A stretch of DNA of 64,000 nt from VRUE01 sp963704505 (GTDB lineage Bacteria; Actinomycetota; Thermoleophilia; Solirubrobacterales; 70-9): contig OY969912.1 of NCBI GenBank assembly GCA_963704505.1, positions 1,922,001 through 1,986,000 of the forward strand. The letters run 5' to 3'. How positions within the stretch are numbered: the stretch's first letter is position 1; every line of letters begins with the position of its first letter. Below, piece by piece: positions 9,278 through 18,477 of the stretch. A model generated the notes under the pieces. It was not told the origin of the DNA. It saw only the letters and a list, made by a program, of their open reading frames with translations, and did not search any database. The position numbers were made by a program, and so were the translations under genes.

Positions 9278-10195
9278 ATGACCCCCAGCACACTGATCGC
9301 CGGCGCGACCGGATTCGTCGGCGGCCGCCTCGCGGCGGCTCTTGCCGCCGACGGGATCGCGACCCGCTGCCTGGTCAGGGACGCGGGCCGAGCCTCGGGG
9401 CTGGAGGCGGCGGGGCACGAGCTGAAGGTCGGCGACGTCGCCGACCGCGAGAGCCTGGCCGGGGCGGGGGAGGGGATCGAGACCGCCTACTACCTCGTCC
9501 ACGCGATGGCGGGCGGCGGTGGCTTCGCCGAGCGCGAGGCGGCCGGCGCCCGCAATTTCGCCCGGATGGCGAAGGACGAGGGGGTCGGGCGGGTCGTCTA
9601 CCTCGGCGGGCTCGGCGAGGAGGGAGAGTCGGAGCACCTGCGCAGCCGCCACGAGACCGCCCGCGTCCTCGCGGCCGAGGGCCCGCCGCTGACCTACTTC
9701 CGGGCCGCGATGGTGATCGGCGCCGGCAGTGAGAGCTACCGGACCCTGCGCTTCCTGGTCGGACGGCTGCCGGTGATGATCGCGCCGAGCTGGCTGCGCA
9801 CCGACACGCAGCCGATCGGCGTCGACGCCGCAACCGAGTACCTGCGCCGCGCCCCCGAGGTTCCCGAGTCGGCCGGCAGGGAGGTGCAGATCGGCGGCCC
9901 CGAGGTGCTCTCCTTCTCGGAGCTGCTCGACCGCATGGCCATCGTCCTCTATAAGGAGCCGCGGCCGAAGATCCCGGTGCCGCTGATCACGCCCTGGCTC
10001 TCCTCGCTCTGGCTCGGGCTCGTCACCCCGGTCGACACCAACGTCGCCCGGCCGCTGGTCGAGGGACTGACCACGCCGACCGTCGTCACCGACCCCTCGG
10101 GCGCCGAGCCATTCGGGATCGAGCCGGAAACGATCGACGAGGCGCTGCGCCGCGCCTACGCCGAGGAAGAGGGCCGGGGACCGCAGCGCCTCTAG
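9278..10195 (+). CDS. NAD(P)-binding atypical short-chain dehydrogenase (NmrA/YbjT-like)
   Basis: The 305-residue protein opens with LIAGATGFVGGRLAAALAADG, the GxxGxxG motif of atypical/extended short-chain dehydrogenases. RVVYLGGLGEEG and LRSRHETARVLAAEGPPLTYFRAAMVIG match the YbjT/NmrA-like subgroup, in which the catalytic Tyr is usually not conserved. A C-terminal helix pair (PLITPWLSSLWLGLVTPVDT) is rather hydrophobic and may sit on the membrane. The reaction is unknown; the family includes quinone-sensing and nucleotide-sugar-like epimerases. It is divergent from the SRPBCC protein and 10 bp upstream of the IPT-PASTA gene. Confidence 0.75.
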   Translation: MTPSTLIAGATGFVGGRLAAALAADGIATRCLVRDAGRASGLEAAGHELKVGDVADRESLAGAGEGIETAYYLVHAMAGGGGFAEREAAGARNFARMAKDEGVGRVVYLGGLGEEGESEHLRSRHETARVLAAEGPPLTYFRAAMVIGAGSESYRTLRFLVGRLPVMIAPSWLRTDTQPIGVDAATEYLRRAPEVPESAGREVQIGGPEVLSFSELLDRMAIVLYKEPRPKIPVPLITPWLSSLWLGLVTPVDTNVARPLVEGLTTPTVVTDPSGAEPFGIEPETIDEALRRAYAEEEGRGPQRL

Positions 10196-10205
10196 GCTGT
10201 CCGGC

Positions 10206-11201
10206 GTGCACTTTCCGCGGCATCCCGGCCGATCCGGCCTCGTGGCGCTTGCTGTCTCACTGGCCCTCTTCGCCCCTGCCGCCGCGGGGGCGAGGAACGT
10301 GACGGTCGGCAGCCCGATGATCGGCCCGTTCGAAAAAACGACCAGCTGCGAGCCGCCCTCCTGCACGGTCGCCAACACCGGCTTTTCGGCCCCCGGCGCC
10401 CTCGCCACCTCGCCCGTCGACGGCGCGATCGTGCGTTGGCGGATGCTCGGCGGCGCCCCCGGCACCGACTACCGCCTGCGGGTTCTCGAACCGGCGGGCG
10501 GCGCCCGGTACAACGGCGCCGGCACCGGCACGGCGCAGTCCCCGACCGACACCGCCCTGCAGAGCTTCCCCGCCGCCCTTCCGATTCGAGCCGGCCAGGG
10601 GATCGGGCTCGACATCGGCGACGCGGCCGGGACCATCGCCTTCCGACAGGAACCCGGCCTCGCCTCCTTCCTCACCTGGGTCCCCGTGCTCGGCGACGAC
10701 AACGCCGTCGAAGGGATCGGGAACGGCGAAGAGGAACTCGCCTTCAATGCCGAAGTGCAGCCGACCCCGACCGTCGCCGGCTTCTCCCCGGCCTCGGGCT
10801 CGTTCAAGGGCGGCGAGCGGGTGACGATCGAAGGGACCGACCTGACCGGGACCGAAAGCGTTCTCTTCGGCACCACCCACGCGAAGAGCTTCACGGTCGA
10901 CTCCGAAGAACGCCTGACCGCGATCCTGCCGACGCTCGCGGCGAAGTCGATCTCACCGGTCTCCGTGCGGACGGCGGCCGGGACCGCGAGCGCGCAGACC
11001 GCCTTCACCGCCACCGCCTGCGTGGTGCCGAGGCTCGTCGGCAAGACCCTGAGGAAGGCGAAGCGGCGCCTGCGCCGCGCCGCCTGTGAGCCGGGCACGC
11101 TGAGGGGCCGGCGCTCGGCGGGAGCGCGGGTGCGCAAGCAGAGCCCCGGCCCAGGCACACCGCTCGTGCCGGGCGGGCGGGTCCGCTTGATACTCGGCTG
11201 A
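10206..11201 (+). CDS. Secreted IPT/TIG and PASTA domain protein
   Basis: This 331-residue exported protein has an N-terminal signal peptide (LVALAVSLALFAPAAAGA, cleavage near residue 28). Residues 30-180 form a beta-rich domain of unknown type. Residues about 188-272 (PTVAGFSPASGSFKGGERV to TASAQTAFTA) are a clear IPT/TIG immunoglobulin-like domain. The last 60 residues (CVVPRLVGKTLRKAKRRL to SPGPGTPLVPGGRVRLILG) are a single PASTA domain with the typical VP.LVGKTL start. PASTA domains bind peptidoglycan fragments, usually on penicillin-binding proteins and Ser/Thr kinases; here one is carried by a free secreted protein. The basic KAKRRLRRA stretch may help wall binding. GTG start; the stop is 9 bp from the convergent dehydrogenase. 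Confidence 0.75.
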   Translation: MHFPRHPGRSGLVALAVSLALFAPAAAGARNVTVGSPMIGPFEKTTSCEPPSCTVANTGFSAPGALATSPVDGAIVRWRMLGGAPGTDYRLRVLEPAGGARYNGAGTGTAQSPTDTALQSFPAALPIRAGQGIGLDIGDAAGTIAFRQEPGLASFLTWVPVLGDDNAVEGIGNGEEELAFNAEVQPTPTVAGFSPASGSFKGGERVTIEGTDLTGTESVLFGTTHAKSFTVDSEERLTAILPTLAAKSISPVSVRTAAGTASAQTAFTATACVVPRLVGKTLRKAKRRLRRAACEPGTLRGRRSAGARVRKQSPGPGTPLVPGGRVRLILG

Positions 11202-11210
11202 GCGGCACGC

Positions 11211-12164
11211 TCAGGCGATCCGGTTGGGCGGGTCTTCGCCGTCGAGGACCGCGAGGGCCGAGTCGGCGACCAGGTTCGCCATCCCGTCGCGGGCGCGGTG
11301 GGTCGCTGAGCCGACGTGGGGGAGGAGGACGCAGCCGGGCGCCCCGAGCAGCGCCTCCGGGACTTCGGGCTCGTTCTCGTAGACATCGAGGCCGGCGCCG
11401 CCGAGCCGGCCCCGGTCGAGTGCCTCGGCGAGTGCCGCCGAATCGACGATCGAGCCGCGCGCCGTGTTGACGAGGATCGCCGTCGGCTTCATCGCGGTGA
11501 GGGCGGCAGTGTCGATCATCCCGGCGGTCTCGGCGCTCGCCGAGACGTGGACGCTGATCACGTCGGAGCGCCGCAGCAGATCCTCGAGCTCGGCGCGCTC
11601 GGCGCCGAGCTCTGCCTCCACCGCAGGTTTCGGATCGCGACTCGTGTAGAGGATCTTCCCGGCGAGCGGACGCACCAGCTCGGCGTAGCGGCAGCCGATC
11701 CTGCCCATGCCGATCACGCCGAACGTCGCCCCGCTGAGCTCAGTGCCGAGGTCACCGCTCGGGTCGAACCCCGTCCACAGCCCGTCCCGGAGGCGCCGCT
11801 CGGCGGCGCCGGTCCCGCGCGCCGCTGCCAGGGTCAGGGCGAGGGCGAGCTCGGCGGTCGCGTCGGTGAGGACCCCTGGCGTGTTGGTCACCGGGACACC
11901 GCGCTCCCGGCAGGCATCGAGGTCGATGTTGTCGTAGCCGACGCCGAAGTTGGCGACCAGGCGCAGCGCCGGCCCGGCGGCGTCCAGCACCTCCGCGCCC
12001 ACCGCGACGGTCGGGTCGGGGACGATCGCGGAGGCGCCCGCGGCGAGCTCGCGGATCCGCTCCGGGGTCGCATCCAACCCTCCTTCGCGCAGCTCGCAGC
12101 GGGTGGCGATCCGGTCGCGGCCGGCGGCCGGGATCGCGCGGGCGATGAGGACGAGGGGGCTCAG
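11211..12164 (-). CDS. D-isomer-specific 2-hydroxyacid dehydrogenase
   Basis: This is an NAD(P)-dependent 2-hydroxyacid dehydrogenase (glyoxylate/hydroxypyruvate reductase, phosphoglycerate dehydrogenase-like). The cofactor motif is FGVIGMGRIG. The catalytic residues appear in VNTARGSIVD (Arg), GLDVYENEPEVPE (Glu) and LLPHVGSAT (His). VANFGVGYDNID is the substrate loop. The start is uncertain: the fold begins at PLVLIARAIP, and the only nearby candidate is a CTG at 12164 that overlaps the TGA of the upstream gene (CTGA). An ATG at 12233 would overlap that gene by 73 nt and add an odd Pro/Gly-rich peptide. The coupled layout favours the short form of 317 residues. Confidence 0.85.
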   Translation of the reverse strand: MSPLVLIARAIPAAGRDRIATRCELREGGLDATPERIRELAAGASAIVPDPTVAVGAEVLDAAGPALRLVANFGVGYDNIDLDACRERGVPVTNTPGVLTDATAELALALTLAAARGTGAAERRLRDGLWTGFDPSGDLGTELSGATFGVIGMGRIGCRYAELVRPLAGKILYTSRDPKPAVEAELGAERAELEDLLRRSDVISVHVSASAETAGMIDTAALTAMKPTAILVNTARGSIVDSAALAEALDRGRLGGAGLDVYENEPEVPEALLGAPGCVLLPHVGSATHRARDGMANLVADSALAVLDGEDPPNRIA

Positions 12165-12565
12165 GCGCGGTCCAGGATCACGGCCGGAATCTCCCGGTCC
12201 GTCTTCTCCTGGTAGGAGTCGTAGTCGGGCCACTCGGAGACCATCGTCTTCCAGATGCCCGGCTTCTCCTCGGCACTCGCCGTCCGTGCCCGGGCCTTGA
12301 AACGGTCGCCGAGGACCTGCACCTCGACCTCGGGATCCTCGCTCAGGTTCAGGTACCAGGCGGGCGGCTCGTCGGCCCCGCCCTTCGAGGCGATGATCGT
12401 GAACGAGTTATCGCCGTAGGGGGCGTAGATCAGCGGCGTGGTCCGCGCCTCGCCCGACTTGCGCCCGGTGGTCGTCAGCAGCAGAGTCTGCGTGCCGCGC
12501 CACTCGTAACCCTCCTCGCCGTCGGTAGCTTCGTAGCGCTCGACGTGCTCCTTTCCGAAAAGCAT
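12161..12565 (-). CDS. F420-dependent nitroreductase (Ddn)/DUF385 family protein
   Basis: This 134-residue protein has the split-barrel signature of the deazaflavin (F420)-dependent nitroreductase family: LLTTTGRKSGEARTTPLIYAP, IIASKGGADEPPAWYLNL and DPEVEVQVLGDRF. Relatives such as Ddn of mycobacteria reduce quinones or nitro compounds using reduced F420. The chosen ATG gives MLFGKEHVERYEATDG; an upstream ATG would add a peptide antisense to the neighbouring gene. The stop overlaps the next gene's presumed start. Presence of this family implies that the organism makes coenzyme F420, which is usual in Actinobacteria. Confidence 0.85.
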   Translation of the reverse strand: MLFGKEHVERYEATDGEEGYEWRGTQTLLLTTTGRKSGEARTTPLIYAPYGDNSFTIIASKGGADEPPAWYLNLSEDPEVEVQVLGDRFKARARTASAEEKPGIWKTMVSEWPDYDSYQEKTDREIPAVILDRA

Positions 12566-12575
12566 GTTCCCAATG

Positions 12576-13529
12576 CTAGCTCTCGTCTTCGAGCGACGAG
12601 AGGTCCGGTGTGTAGACCCGGGCCGGATCGGGGAGCTGGATGCTCGGTTCGATGCCGAATTCGGAGAACCCAATCGTCATGTCCACGGCGATCGGCGCGT
12701 GTTCATCGTTCGCGGTAATGGGCATCAGGACCTCGGCCTGGCGCACGTTACCGTGATGGTCGATCCAGACGGTGATGCTCATCAGCGACACCTGGTCGGC
12801 CATTTCCTCGTAGAGGTCGGCCGCGGCGTCGTTGCCTTCGGAGCGCAGGGCGTCTGCCAGAACTCCGACGTCGACCGTGCCGCCGTAGATCGTAGTTTGG
12901 GCCCCGCTCACCAACGCGTGGCCGAGGGTCCTGACATTGCCCGCCCCGGTCAGGATTTTGAGTTGGTCGCGGGGACTGCTGCTGCTGTCGCCGAACACAG
13001 CTTCGTGCGTGCCGATCCGATCGGCTTCGACGCCGAGCCATTCGGCCCCGTCCGGCAGGGTCGCGCCGAGGCTCGACGAGCGAATGTAGGCAACACCCTT
13101 GCCGCCCAGGACTTCCATGCTCACGTTTTGTCCGGCGGCGGCATAGCTCATCGTCATGCTCATGCGGCCGGTCTTGCCGTTGTAGACCCCGCTGGCCTGG
13201 ATCGCCATTCCGCCGGGTAATTCGGGGGTGTTGGCCGAGCCCCTCATCGTCATCCGCATCCCGGGTGAGCGGGCGGTGCGGGTCGCCGCCTTCGCGATCG
13301 GGTTGAAGACCGGGCTGAGCGGGTTGGCGTCCTCCTGGCCGCTGCGCCAGCCATAGATCACCACGGCAATCAGCAGCGCCGACAGCACCGCGAGGATCGG
13401 CAGCACCTGCCGCGAGAACGGGGTGAGGCCCTCCGGATCAGGGGCGGGAGGGGGGCCCGAGGGCGCCGACGGCAGGCCCGATACACCCGGCGTCTGCCGC
13501 TTGCCGCCAGGGGGCGGAATCGATGTCAT
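12576..13529 (-). CDS. Membrane-anchored LolA/LprG-like protein, function unknown
   Basis: This 317-residue protein has a Pro-rich cytoplasmic N-terminus (PPPGGKRQTPGVSGLPSAPSG), one transmembrane helix at about residues 43-60 (PILAVLSALLIAVVIYGW) and an extracytoplasmic domain from about residue 75. That domain has alternating strands (MRMTMRGSANTPELPGGMA, GRMSMTMSYAAAGQNVSMEV, GKGVAYIRSSSLG) resembling the half-barrel of LprG/LolA lipid carriers. A lipid-carrier role is inferred only from this pattern. It ends 10 bp before the start of the DUF385 gene, so the three minus-strand genes from 13529 to 11211 probably form one operon. Confidence 0.6.
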   Translation of the reverse strand: MTSIPPPGGKRQTPGVSGLPSAPSGPPPAPDPEGLTPFSRQVLPILAVLSALLIAVVIYGWRSGQEDANPLSPVFNPIAKAATRTARSPGMRMTMRGSANTPELPGGMAIQASGVYNGKTGRMSMTMSYAAAGQNVSMEVLGGKGVAYIRSSSLGATLPDGAEWLGVEADRIGTHEAVFGDSSSSPRDQLKILTGAGNVRTLGHALVSGAQTTIYGGTVDVGVLADALRSEGNDAAADLYEEMADQVSLMSITVWIDHHGNVRQAEVLMPITANDEHAPIAVDMTIGFSEFGIEPSIQLPDPARVYTPDLSSLEDES

Positions 13530-13709
13530 CGCCGCGCGGCCTCCACGTCCCTGGTTTATCGACCGCCCACCCAGGGAATTGAGCTTTTGGACACAAATTC
13601 GTGCCGGGGTTGCTTCCTACGGTGGCGCAAGCTACAGTCGTGTCGGGAGGCAGTTGAGGGGAGCCGCATTGGGGCGGCCATCTGTCAAAGGGTTACAGAG
13701 GAGACATAG
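13530..13709. promoter_or_regulatory. Divergent intergenic region with promoters
   Basis: 180 bp separate the start of the LolA-like gene (minus) from the start of the large secreted protein (plus). The stretch 13570-13610 is locally AT-richer (TTTTGGACACAAATTCG), as expected of a promoter. AGAGGAGACATAG directly before the ATG at 13710 contains a strong ribosome-binding site. No clear -35/-10 pair could be fixed. Confidence 0.4.
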
Positions 13710-16700
13710 ATGCAAAGGCGTTTGATGGTGGTATTTCTCGCGGTTCTCGGCGCAGCTTTCATCGTCGTGCCGCTCGCGCAGGCCGACACCGGCAACATCA
13801 TCGAACCGCAGAACAGTCCGCCGACGGCCAAAGACGGCTTTCAGGCGATCACCTGCACCTCCGACGAACCGACCAAATGCTCGCCGGAAACGCCCTCTCA
13901 GTTCTTCACGGAAGCCGGTGGGCACCCTCCCGTCGGCTTCACCCAATACATCATCCGCCACGGTGAAATCCCCGCCGGACCGCTGGGGACGCTGAAGCCG
14001 ATCGAAGAACCGCAGGACGGGCGCACGATCAAAACCCTTCGTGTCGACCTTCCCCCGGGCCTCACTGTCAACCCGAATGCCACTCCGAAGTGCTCGCTCG
14101 CCGAATTCGAAAACAAAGTTGGCGAATTCACCGTTCCCCTCTGCGGCGCCAACACCAAAGTCGGCCGCGAGGAAGTCACTCTTGTCATCAATACGGAAAA
14201 CGCTGTCCCGGCGCCTTCGCCGCCGTTCCCGGCGGGGACCTTCCTGCCCAAGGGCTTCGTGATTCCCCCTAGCACCGAAAAAGGCACGAACATCCCGGTC
14301 TATAACCTCGAGCCGAAAGCCGGCGAACCTGCACTGTTCGGCTTTGTCGCGGCCGGTAAAGAGGTCGTCTTCCTCGAAACGGAAGTCTCCTGGCAGAACG
14401 ACTTCCACGAGACCTTCAGGATCAAACTGCCGCCCGACTCGCCGCCGTTCTCGACGCTCTCCAGTCGCCTGGTCAACTTCGGGGCGACCGCCGGCGACGG
14501 CACCTACATCAACAACCCGACCACCTGCTTCAACCCGACCGAAGCGGCCAACTCGCACCTCTACTCGACCTGGTTCCGGGCCGAGTCCTACGAAGAAGAA
14601 GACGCCAACTTCCCCTTCGGCACGACTCCGTTCGAGGCCAAGGTGGAAGACAACGCGGGCAACGCCGTCCAGCAGACGGGTTGCGACACCGTGCCGTTCG
14701 ATCCGGGTGTAGACGTGAATCCGGGCACCGGGCTGATCGACTCGCCCTCGCCCGCGACGGTCGACACGACCCTCAAATACCTGACCGGTGCGGAAAGCAC
14801 CCAGCAGGAGTCGCATCTGCGCAAAGCGGTCCTCACGACGCCCGCCGGGATGGGCCTCAACCCGTCCGGAGCCGTCGGCCTGCAGGCCTGCACGGACAGC
14901 CAGTTCGGCAAGGGCAGCCGCACGTACACGAACACCTGCCCCGCTGCCTCGAAGATCGGCAGCGTCGAAATTGAGTCGGCGCCGCTCGAGAAACCGCTTG
15001 TCGGCGACATCTATGTCGGTGAACAGAAGAGCAGCAGCCCGACCTCCGGCGAAGAGTTCCGGATCCTCGTCGAAGCGAAGGAACAGAACGAGGGAATCGA
15101 CGTCCGCCTCGTCGGCAACGTCGCCGCCAACCCGACCACCGGGCAGCTGACGACGACCTTCGACGAACAGGAGGTCGGCGAACTCGCGGGAGCCCTGCCG
15201 AAGGGTCTGCCGCAGGTCCCCTTCACCTCGGTGAAACTCAAATTCGACGGGGCCAAGCCGGTCCTGACCAGCCCGCCGACCTGCGCGTCCGCCGAAAGCA
15301 CGGGCCAGATGGAACCGTGGGCACGACCGGGCACGAGCACGGCCGTCACCTCCAAATTCACTCTGACCAGCCAGCCGGGCGGGGGCACCTGCCCGACGAC
15401 TCTCGGCGCGCGTAAGTTCACCCCGGGCTACACGGCCAAATCGGCCAGCAGCCAGGGCGGTGCCTACAGCCCCTTCAACGTCCACGTCAGTCGCGTCGAC
15501 GGCGAGCAGGAGCTGAAGGTCGTCAACGCGACGCTGCCGGCCGGACACGCGGCCAGCCTGAAGGGCATCCCGTACTGCCCCGACTCCGCCATCGCGGCGG
15601 CCTCGGGCAAGACGGGCGTCGCCGAGAACGCCTCGCCGAGCTGCTCGTCCTCGAGCCAGGTCGGTGTCGCGACGACGAGGAGCGGCACCGGGGCAAACCC
15701 GGCGTCGCTGGACGGCAAGGTCTACCTCGCCGGTCCCTACAAGGGAGCCCCGCTCTCGCTGGCGACGATCACGCCGGCGGTCCAGGGCCCGTTCGACCTC
15801 GGCACCGTCGTCGTCCGGATCGCGCTCAACGTGAACCCGGAAACGACCGCGGTGACCGCCGTCTCCGACGTCATCCCTGACGTCTACGGCGGGGTCAAGC
15901 TCGACATTCGCTCGATCGACCTCAACCTCAATCGACCGAATTTCATGCACAACCCGACCAACTGCGACCCGAAGGCCGTCACCGGCGTCCTGCAGGGCGG
16001 CGGATCTGACCCGACCAACCCGGCCGCGTTCAGCTCCTACCCCTTCTCGGTGCCCTACCAGGCCACGGGCTGCGACTCGCTCGGCTTCAAGCCGAAGCTG
16101 GTCACGAAGCTGCTCAACGGGCGCAAGTCGACCAAGCGTCGCTCGCACCCGAAACTGCAGGCGATCCTGACCACGCGTCCGAACGACGCCAACATCGCCC
16201 GCACGGTTGTCACGCTGCCGCCGGGAGTGCTGCTCGACAACAGCAGGATCGGGACGGTCTGCCTGAAAGCGCAGCTCGCCTCCAACACCTGCCCGGCCAA
16301 GACGGTTCTCGGCAAGGCGACGGCTACGTCGCCGCTGCTCGACAACTCGCTCTCGGGCAACGTCTACCTGGTGCCGGCGAGCACCGGCAAGCTGCCGGAC
16401 GTGCTCGTCGATCTCAGGGGCCAGATCAACGTCCAGCTCCGCGGCGTGATCAGCACCTCGAAGAAGGCCGGTCTGCGGACCACCTTCGGCGCGGTCCCCG
16501 ATGCCCCGGTCACGAAGTTCACGCTGAACCTGAACGGCGGCAACAAGGGCATCCTGGTCAACTCGAAGGACCTCTGCAAGGTCAAGGGCGGCCCGAAGTC
16601 GGCCCTCAACATGACCGGCCAGAACGGCAAGAAGCTGAAGAACAACAAGCTGCCGCTCAAGATCAGCGGCTGCCCCAAGAAGAAGAAGAACAAGAAGTAG
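13710..16700 (+). CDS. Large secreted repeat protein, function unknown
   Basis: This 996-residue exported protein has a signal peptide (LMVVFLAVLGAAFIVVPLAQA, cleavage after about residue 25) and no later membrane segment. Four imperfect repeats of 150-230 residues start near residues 111, 373, 606 and 831. Each opens with a strand of the form LPPGLTVNP / TPAGMGLNPSG / LPAGHAASLKG / LPPGVLLDNS and is followed by paired Cys. Then comes a short C(P/S)..(S/T)K(I/V)G or similar block, a G-x-(V/I)-Y-(L/V) strand, and a closing C. Paired Cys suggest disulfides. The C-terminus is strongly basic (CPKKKKNKK), perhaps binding the acidic wall. GAA and AAA are used more than in neighbouring genes. No named family recognised; similar long secreted proteins are common in Solirubrobacterales. 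Confidence 0.8.
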   Translation: MQRRLMVVFLAVLGAAFIVVPLAQADTGNIIEPQNSPPTAKDGFQAITCTSDEPTKCSPETPSQFFTEAGGHPPVGFTQYIIRHGEIPAGPLGTLKPIEEPQDGRTIKTLRVDLPPGLTVNPNATPKCSLAEFENKVGEFTVPLCGANTKVGREEVTLVINTENAVPAPSPPFPAGTFLPKGFVIPPSTEKGTNIPVYNLEPKAGEPALFGFVAAGKEVVFLETEVSWQNDFHETFRIKLPPDSPPFSTLSSRLVNFGATAGDGTYINNPTTCFNPTEAANSHLYSTWFRAESYEEEDANFPFGTTPFEAKVEDNAGNAVQQTGCDTVPFDPGVDVNPGTGLIDSPSPATVDTTLKYLTGAESTQQESHLRKAVLTTPAGMGLNPSGAVGLQACTDSQFGKGSRTYTNTCPAASKIGSVEIESAPLEKPLVGDIYVGEQKSSSPTSGEEFRILVEAKEQNEGIDVRLVGNVAANPTTGQLTTTFDEQEVGELAGALPKGLPQVPFTSVKLKFDGAKPVLTSPPTCASAESTGQMEPWARPGTSTAVTSKFTLTSQPGGGTCPTTLGARKFTPGYTAKSASSQGGAYSPFNVHVSRVDGEQELKVVNATLPAGHAASLKGIPYCPDSAIAAASGKTGVAENASPSCSSSSQVGVATTRSGTGANPASLDGKVYLAGPYKGAPLSLATITPAVQGPFDLGTVVVRIALNVNPETTAVTAVSDVIPDVYGGVKLDIRSIDLNLNRPNFMHNPTNCDPKAVTGVLQGGGSDPTNPAAFSSYPFSVPYQATGCDSLGFKPKLVTKLLNGRKSTKRRSHPKLQAILTTRPNDANIARTVVTLPPGVLLDNSRIGTVCLKAQLASNTCPAKTVLGKATATSPLLDNSLSGNVYLVPASTGKLPDVLVDLRGQINVQLRGVISTSKKAGLRTTFGAVPDAPVTKFTLNLNGGNKGILVNSKDLCKVKGGPKSALNMTGQNGKKLKNNKLPLKISGCPKKKKNKK

Positions 16701-16764
16701 AGACTCAGAAGTAGCGGTTCGGTCGATCCCATAGGCCCGCGGGCGAAGTAGGCTCAGCGGGCTT

Positions 16765-18477
16765 ATGGGATTCATCGAGCCCGCTCCGCCGCCGTTCGAC
16801 GACGTCGAGGGGTGGAAGGCCAAGCCACACCTGGAGCGGATCAAGCCGCTGGCTCAGGATTGGGCGCTGAACGGCTTCGGCACGCCGGTCTTCGTCTACC
16901 TCCTCTACGTCTTCAAGGTCGCCGCCTACGCGCTCGGCGGCCTGGTGGTGATCTCGGCGACGACCTCGGGCCTCGGCGGGCTCGGCAACCTCGGCGATTG
17001 GTGGACGGAGCCGATCGTCTTCCAGAAGGCGGTCGTCTGGACCATGCTCTGGGAGATCCTCGGCCTCGGCGCCGGCTCGCTGCCGCTGACCCTGCGCTTC
17101 AAACCGATGATCGGCGGCGTCCTCTACTGGCTGCGGCCGGGCACCACGCGGCTGCCGCCCTGGCCCGACAAGGTCCCCTTCACCAGGGGGACGACGCGGA
17201 CGCCCTTCGACGTCGCCCTCTACGCGGCTGTCCTCTTCTGGCTGCTCTACCTGCTGTTCACCGACGGCAGCTCGGACCCGACCACGATCGCCGGCCGGCT
17301 CGACCCGGCCGCGGTCGCGACGCTGCTCGTCCTCCTGGCCGCGCTGGGGCTGCGGGACAAGGTCCCGTTCCTCGGCTCCCGCGCGGAGATCTACGGCAAC
17401 CTGATGATCATCTTCCTGTTCCCGCTGACGAACATGATCGTCGCGGCCCAGCTGGTCTTCGTCTGCATCTGGTGGGGGGCGGCCTCCTCGAAGCTGAACC
17501 GCCACTTCCCCTTCGTCGTCACGGTGATGATCAGCAACACCCCCTGGAACCGCTTCAAGGCGGCCAAGCGACGGCTCTACCGCAATCACCCAGAGGACCT
17601 GCGCCCGTCGGACCTGGGCGCGCTGGCCGCCCATCTGGGAACCGTGGTCGAGTTCACCCTGCCGCTGATCCTGCTCGTCACCCAGGGCGGACCGCTCGCC
17701 TGGATCGCAGTCGCCGGGATGGTGATCTTCCACATCCACATCCTCTCGACGTTCCCGCTCGCGGTCCCACTCGAGTGGAACGTCTTCATGATCTTCGGCG
17801 TCCTCTTCCTCTTCGGCCACTACGGGGCGACGCCGTGGGCGACGATCGACGATCCCCTGCTGATCCTGATCCTCGCCGTCACCTGCGTCGGCATCCCGGT
17901 GCTCGGCAACCTGCGCCCGGACCTGATCTCGTTCTTGCCCTCGATGCGTTACTACGCCGGCAACTGGGCGACCAGCCAGTGGCTCTTCGAGAAGAAATCG
18001 AAGGCCGAGAAAAAGCTGAACCTGATCACCAAGCCGGCGCCGATCGTGGTCGACCAGCTGCTCGAGCGCTACGACGAGGACCTGGTCGAGGTCCTGGTCT
18101 ACAAGGGCCTCGCCTTCCGCTCGATGCACTCGCACGGGCGGGCCCTCAACGGGCTGCTTGCGCACGCAGTCGACGACGTCGACGCCTACGACGTCCGCGA
18201 CGGTGAGATCGTCGCCGGTGTCGTGCTCGGCTACAACTTCGGCGACGGCCACTTCCACCAGCTGCAGCTCCTCGAAGCGGTCCAGGAGCGTTGCGACTTC
18301 GCCCCGGGGGAGCTAAGGGTGATCGCCCTCGAGTCCCAGCCCGCTGGCAACCCGCGCCAGCGCTTCCGCATCTACGACGCCGCCGACGGCCTCGTCGAGG
18401 AAGGGACGGTCGAGGTGGCCGACATGGTCGAGCGCCAGCCCTGGCTCGACGGCAAGCCCTTCCCGACCGCCACATGA
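16765..18477 (+). CDS. DUF3556-family integral membrane protein
   Basis: The 570-residue protein has about eight hydrophobic helices between residues 40 and 400 (for example VFVYLLYVFKVAAYALGGLVV, FDVALYAAVLFWLLYLLF, GNLMIIFLFPLTNMIVAAQLVFV, DDPLLILILAVTCVGIPVLG) and a soluble C-terminal domain of about 150 residues. The opening MGFIEPAPPPFDDVEGW and the block RYYAGNWATSQWLF match DUF3556, a family of transmembrane proteins known mainly from mycobacteria, function unknown. Its stop overlaps the start of the phytoene desaturase-like gene (ATGA), so the two are probably made together, perhaps acting on a lipid or isoprenoid; that pairing is inference. Confidence 0.8.
   Translation: MGFIEPAPPPFDDVEGWKAKPHLERIKPLAQDWALNGFGTPVFVYLLYVFKVAAYALGGLVVISATTSGLGGLGNLGDWWTEPIVFQKAVVWTMLWEILGLGAGSLPLTLRFKPMIGGVLYWLRPGTTRLPPWPDKVPFTRGTTRTPFDVALYAAVLFWLLYLLFTDGSSDPTTIAGRLDPAAVATLLVLLAALGLRDKVPFLGSRAEIYGNLMIIFLFPLTNMIVAAQLVFVCIWWGAASSKLNRHFPFVVTVMISNTPWNRFKAAKRRLYRNHPEDLRPSDLGALAAHLGTVVEFTLPLILLVTQGGPLAWIAVAGMVIFHIHILSTFPLAVPLEWNVFMIFGVLFLFGHYGATPWATIDDPLLILILAVTCVGIPVLGNLRPDLISFLPSMRYYAGNWATSQWLFEKKSKAEKKLNLITKPAPIVVDQLLERYDEDLVEVLVYKGLAFRSMHSHGRALNGLLAHAVDDVDAYDVRDGEIVAGVVLGYNFGDGHFHQLQLLEAVQERCDFAPGELRVIALESQPAGNPRQRFRIYDAADGLVEEGTVEVADMVERQPWLDGKPFPTAT

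Noticed and set aside
13632..16844. Open frame of more than 1000 codons on the minus strand opposite the large secreted protein
   Set aside because: It is Arg/Val/Gly/Asp-rich with no family resemblance, as expected from GC-rich antisense of a real gene. The plus strand has a signal peptide, a ribosome site and repeats.
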